Shown: in pieces, positions 60,347 to 64,000 of the stretch
Numbering within the stretch: the stretch's first letter is position 1
Layout of the letters: every line of letters begins with the position of its first letter
Assembly (NCBI RefSeq): GCF_030852425.1
Contig: NZ_NSDM01000009.1
Location: 124,001-188,000, forward strand
DNA: 64,000 nt
Direction of reading: 5' to 3'
Source of the DNA: Saccharothrix longispora
GTDB taxonomy: Bacteria > Actinomycetota > Actinomycetes > Mycobacteriales > Pseudonocardiaceae
Made by a program: the position numbers and the translations under genes
Notes under the pieces: generated by a model
What the model was told of the DNA's origin: nothing
Seen by the model: the letters and a program-made list of their open reading frames with translations, nothing else
Database searches by the model: none

Positions 60347-63300
60347 TCACGCTTCCGTCTCTGCGAGGGCTTCGAGGTCGGCCAGCACCAGTTCCTCGAC
60401 CAGGTCGGCGAGGGAGGCCACGGTGCGGGCGGTGAGGACGTCGCGCGGGGAGAGGTCGACGCCGAACGCCGCCTTGGTCCGGGACGTGATGTGCAGGCTT
60501 CGGATGGAATCGCCGCCGAGGGCGAAGAACCCGTCCTCCACGCCGACCCGTTCGACACCGAGGACGTCGGCCCAGATGGCCGCGATCGCCTCTTCCGTCC
60601 CGGTGCGCGGGGCGACGTAGGCCCCGGAGGTGACCGCGTCGCGCTCGGGCGCGGGGAGCGCGACGCGGTCGAGCTTGCCGTTGGCGTTCAGCGGCAGGCT
60701 TTCCAGTGCGACGAACGCCGCCGGGACCATGTAGTCGGGCAGGACACTGGCCGTGTGGTCGCGCAGTTCCGATGCCGTAGTCGGCTTGTCCGGCACGTAG
60801 TACGCCACCAAGCGGTGCTCGTTCGCCACTACAACGACCTGGCGGACGGCAGGGTGCGCCCCCAGGACGGATTCGACCTCGCCGAGTTCGATGCGGAACC
60901 CGCGGATCTTGACCTGTTGGTCGGCTCGGCCGAGGTAGTGCAGGACGCCGTCGCCCCAGCGGGCGAGGTCGCCGCTGCGGTACATGCGGGAACCGGGTGC
61001 GCCGAACGGGTCCGCGACGAACCGCGACGCGGTCAGCCCCGGCCGCCGGAAGTAGCCCCTGGCCAGGCCGGGGCCGGCGACGTACATCTCGCCGGGCACG
61101 CCTGGCGGGACGGGGTTGAGGTCTTCGTCGAGGACGTAGATGCGCAGGTCGGGCATGGCGACGCCGATGCTGCCGTCGGCTTGGGTGTAGGTGACGTGGA
61201 CGGTGGTCTCGGTGATGCCGTACATGTTGATCAACGCACCGGGGCCGTCCCAGCCTTCGAGCTTGTGCATGTCGAGCGCTTCGCCGGCGAAGATGACGCA
61301 CCGCAGGTCGAGCCCGGTCGGCTTCTCGGGGATGAGCTGGTAGAAGGCCGACGGGGTCTGGCTGAGGATGGTGACGCCTTCGTCGGCGAGCAGCTTGGCG
61401 AAGTCGCGTGGTGAGCGGGTCACGGCGTGGGGGACGACGACGAGTCGGCCGCCGTGCAGCAGCGCGGCCCACAGTTCGAACACCGACACGTCGAAGGCGT
61501 AGCTGTGGAACAGCGACACCACGTCGTCGGGTCCGAGGTTGAACCAGTGGTCGGTGGCGGTGAACAGGCGCACGACGTTGCCGTGGGGGATCACCACGCC
61601 CTTGGGCCGACCGGTCGAACCCGAGGTGTAGATGACGTACGCCGCGTTGTCGGGGCGCAGCGGCACCGCGGGGGCGGTGGCCGGGTACGCGCCGAGGTCG
61701 GGAAGCTCCGACAGGGTGGCCACCGGCCCCGCGTCGGCGATCGTGGCGGTGATCCGCTCGGGCGGGTAGACCGGGTCCAGCGGCAGGTACGCCGCACCGG
61801 ACTTGAGCACGCCCAGCACCGCGACCACGAGGTCGAGGGAGCGGGGGAACAGCAGCGCGACCATCTCCTCGGGCCCCGCGCCCAGGGAGACGAGGTGGTG
61901 TGCGAGCCGGTTGGAGCGCTCGTCCAGTTCGCGGTAGGTCAGCGAGGAGCCTTCGCAGCTCACCGCGACGGCGTCGGGTGTGCGGGCGGCCTGCGCGGCG
62001 AACAGCCCGGGGATCGTCGTGCCCGGCTCGCTGACCATGGTGCCGTTCCAGTCGACCAACACCTGCTCGACCTCGGCCTGCGACAGCCACGGCACCCGGC
62101 CCAGCGGGCGGTCGGGGTCCGCGACCAGCTCGACCAGCAGCCGGCGCAGCCGCTCGCCCAGCCGCTCGACGGTGGCCTCGTCGAACATCGCCGGCTCGTA
62201 GCCCAGCAGCAGGCCCAGGCGCTCCCTCGGGTAGACGGTGGCGCTGAGCGGGAAGCTCGTGGTCTCCACGGCCGACAGCTCGCGCAGACCCATGCCCTCG
62301 GCCAGCTCGACCGGGTAGTTCTCGAACACCACGACGCTGTCGAACAGGTTCACGCCGCGCTCGACGCCGCTCCAGCCCTGGAGGCTGGTCAGCGGCACGT
62401 GCTCGAACCGCCGCGACTCGGCCTGGGCGTCCTGGAGCGCGCGCAGCCAGTCGGCCACCGGCGCGGTCCCGTCCACCTCGACCCGCACCGGCAGGGTGTT
62501 GATGAAGATGCCGGTGATCGAGTCGACGTCGGGCAGGTCCGCCGGGCGGCCGGACACGGTCGCGCCGAAGCACACGTCCCGCCGACCGCTGGAACGGCCC
62601 AGCAGCAGTGCCCACGCGCCCTGCACGATCGCGCTCGGCGTGAGCCGGTGCCGCCGGGCGAACTCGTAGAGCCGCGCGGACTCGTCCTCGTCCAGCTCCA
62701 CGGACAGGCGCTCCGACGACGTGCCGTGCGCGGCGGGCCGGTCGGCGGGCAGCGGGGTGGGCGAGTCGAACGTGCCGAGCACCCGCCGCCAGTGCGCCTC
62801 GGCCGCCGCGCCGTCCTGCTCGGCCAGCCAGGCCGCGTAGTCGCGGAACGGACGCCGCTCGGGCAGCTCGCCGCGCGCCAGCACGTCGGACAGCACGTGG
62901 AAGACGCTCCAGCCGTCCAGCAGCACGTGGTGGAACGTCCACAGCACCTGCACGGCGGTGTCCGAGATCCGGGCGACGGTCAGACGCATCAGCGGCGCCA
63001 CCGCCAGGTCGATGCCCTCCTCGCGGTCCGCGGCCAGCAGCTCGCGCAGCCGGTCCGCGCGGGCGTCGTCGGCGAGCCCCCGCCAGTCGAGGAACGTGAA
63101 CGGCACGCGCGCGTCGGCGTGCACGACCTGGAGCGGTTCGGGCACGTCCTCCCACAGCACGGAGCTGCGCAGCACCGGGGTCCGGTCCACCACCCGCTGC
63201 CAGGCACGGGCGAACCCGTGCGGGTCGGCGACCCCGTCCACGACGAACGTGGTCTGCTGGAAGTAGACGCCCTTCTCGCCCAGGCCGTGGAACACCATGC

Positions 63301-64000
63301 CCGCCTGCATCGGGGTGAGCGGGTAGGCGTCCTCGCCGGGCAGCCGGTCCACCTGCTCCTGGGTGAGCCGCACCAGCGGGAAGTCCGACGGCGTGCGCCC
63401 GCCCGCGCCGGGGCGGGTGCAGTGCGCGACGATCGCGCGCAGGTTCGCCGCGAACGCCTCGGCGAGCGCGGTGGCGGTCGCGTCGTCGTGCAGCTGGTCG
63501 CTGTAGTAGACGGTGAACTCCAGCCGGTCGTCGCGCACCTGGCCGACCACGTCCAGCGGGTGCGGCCGGGGCGCGGCCGGGTCGGCGGACAGGTCGAGGT
63601 CGCGCTGGTCGGCGTCGAAGCGGCCCAGGTAGTTGAAGCTGACCGCCGGGGCGCACGCGGGCGCGGTGCGGGCCAGGTGCCGCAGGGCGCCGTAGCCGAT
63701 GCCGCGCCGGGGCACCGCCCGCAGCTGCTCCTTCACCGACTTGAGCGCCTCGCCCCAGTCCTCGTGCTCGACGTCGAGCGCCACCGGGAACACGGTGGTG
63801 AACCAACCGACCGTGCGGGAGAGGTCGACGTCGTCGAACAGCTCCTCGCGGCCGTGGCCCTCCAGGTCGACCAGCACCCGGGGGCGACCCGTCCAGTCGG
63901 CCAGCGCCCGGCCGAGCGCGGTCAGCAGCACGTCGTTGACCTGGGTGCGGTACGCGCCGGGCACGTCCCGCAGGAGCGCGGCGGTCTCCTCGGCGGTGAG
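60347..64000 (-). CDS. Nonribosomal peptide synthetase, 3' part (5' end outside window)
   Basis: The frame is open to base 64000, so the protein starts beyond the window. The visible 1217 residues are the second half of an E domain (about 64000-63340, [36 protein letters not shown]), a DCL-type C domain (HHVLLDGWS near 62920), an A domain ([11 protein letters not shown] near 61615-61640) and a carrier (GGDSIRSL near 60505). Pocket code reads D-V-F-S-I-A-M-V-H-K, which I cannot assign. There is no E after the carrier, and the next protein opens with an LCL domain, so its last residue should be L. The C-terminal tail ([21 protein letters not shown]) may dock to the next NRPS. It is the upstream partner in the same operon. 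Confidence 0.96.
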   Translation of the reverse strand, partial: LTAEETAALLRDVPGAYRTQVNDVLLTALGRALADWTGRPRVLVDLEGHGREELFDDVDLSRTVGWFTTVFPVALDVEHEDWGEALKSVKEQLRAVPRRGIGYGALRHLARTAPACAPAVSFNYLGRFDADQRDLDLSADPAAPRPHPLDVVGQVRDDRLEFTVYYSDQLHDDATATALAEAFAANLRAIVAHCTRPGAGGRTPSDFPLVRLTQEQVDRLPGEDAYPLTPMQAGMVFHGLGEKGVYFQQTTFVVDGVADPHGFARAWQRVVDRTPVLRSSVLWEDVPEPLQVVHADARVPFTFLDWRGLADDARADRLRELLAADREEGIDLAVAPLMRLTVARISDTAVQVLWTFHHVLLDGWSVFHVLSDVLARGELPERRPFRDYAAWLAEQDGAAAEAHWRRVLGTFDSPTPLPADRPAAHGTSSERLSVELDEDESARLYEFARRHRLTPSAIVQGAWALLLGRSSGRRDVCFGATVSGRPADLPDVDSITGIFINTLPVRVEVDGTAPVADWLRALQDAQAESRRFEHVPLTSLQGWSGVERGVNLFDSVVVFENYPVELAEGMGLRELSAVETTSFPLSATVYPRERLGLLLGYEPAMFDEATVERLGERLRRLLVELVADPDRPLGRVPWLSQAEVEQVLVDWNGTMVSEPGTTIPGLFAAQAARTPDAVAVSCEGSSLTYRELDERSNRLAHHLVSLGAGPEEMVALLFPRSLDLVVAVLGVLKSGAAYLPLDPVYPPERITATIADAGPVATLSELPDLGAYPATAPAVPLRPDNAAYVIYTSGSTGRPKGVVIPHGNVVRLFTATDHWFNLGPDDVVSLFHSYAFDVSVFELWAALLHGGRLVVVPHAVTRSPRDFAKLLADEGVTILSQTPSAFYQLIPEKPTGLDLRCVIFAGEALDMHKLEGWDGPGALINMYGITETTVHVTYTQADGSIGVAMPDLRIYVLDEDLNPVPPGVPGEMYVAGPGLARGYFRRPGLTASRFVADPFGAPGSRMYRSGDLARWGDGVLHYLGRADQQVKIRGFRIELGEVESVLGAHPAVRQVVVVANEHRLVAYYVPDKPTTASELRDHTASVLPDYMVPAAFVALESLPLNANGKLDRVALPAPERDAVTSGAYVAPRTGTEEAIAAIWADVLGVERVGVEDGFFALGGDSIRSLHITSRTKAAFGVDLSPRDVLTARTVASLADLVEELVLADLEALAETEA

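Overview
The window is very high-GC DNA with strong G/C third-position codon bias, many GTG starts, ATGA/GTGA translational couplings and several leaderless-looking promoters. This points to a filamentous actinobacterium. The mix of a DUF6292-like protein, a BTAD/AfsR-type regulator, an MsiK-dependent sugar ABC operon and a large NRPS locus suggests Pseudonocardiaceae (Saccharothrix/Lentzea/Actinosynnema-like). That placement is inference from gene style, not a database match.

Layout. 1-1622: 3' part of an ABC exporter and a small conserved protein, then a gene-poor stretch with a possible decayed gene. 2138-4029: DesK/NarX-type histidine kinase and NarL-type response regulator, with a palindrome just upstream. 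4206-7711: four-gene osmoprotectant (OpuC/ProXVWZ-like) ABC operon ending in a strong hairpin. 7766-11924: alpha/beta hydrolase divergent from a large BTAD-ATPase regulator whose promoter carries SARP-like heptamer repeats. 11921-14785: a CX5R phosphatase, a small unknown gene, and an unknown protein with two tandem zinc-ribbon-containing units. 14880-20790: arabino-oligosaccharide uptake and GH51 arabinofuranosidase operon with a divergent LacI regulator and twin operators. 20794-22613: histidine phosphatase, small membrane protein, double-Usp protein. 22729-25733: HTH-TOBE regulator plus modABC molybdate uptake. 25780-40052: mixed housekeeping and accessory genes (HATPase, carbonic-anhydrase-like protein, YdcF, S9 peptidase, wHTH regulators, EamA/MarR pair, MFS, SDR, DUF1990, DUF6292-like, glycosyltransferase, phosphoesterase, chromate transporter).

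40089-64000 (minus strand): a nonribosomal peptide synthetase operon running right to left. The genes are the 3' part of one NRPS, a 6280-residue five-module NRPS, an MFS exporter and an MbtH-like protein, coupled by 4-base overlaps or an 8-bp gap. Visible domain order is (E)-C-A-T // C-A-T-E, C-A-T, C-A-T-E, C-A-T, C-A-T-E. Epimerization domains alternate with plain modules, and each following condensation domain is of the matching LCL or DCL type, so the product should have alternating L and D residues. Pocket readings suggest Val in module 2 and Thr in module 4. Modules 1 and 3 have near-identical acidic pockets that could fit a basic side chain. The assembly line ends in an epimerization domain with no thioesterase, and no release enzyme is visible in the window, so release must occur in trans or the chain must pass to an NRPS encoded outside the window.

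No rRNA, tRNA, insertion sequence, phage gene or CRISPR array was seen.
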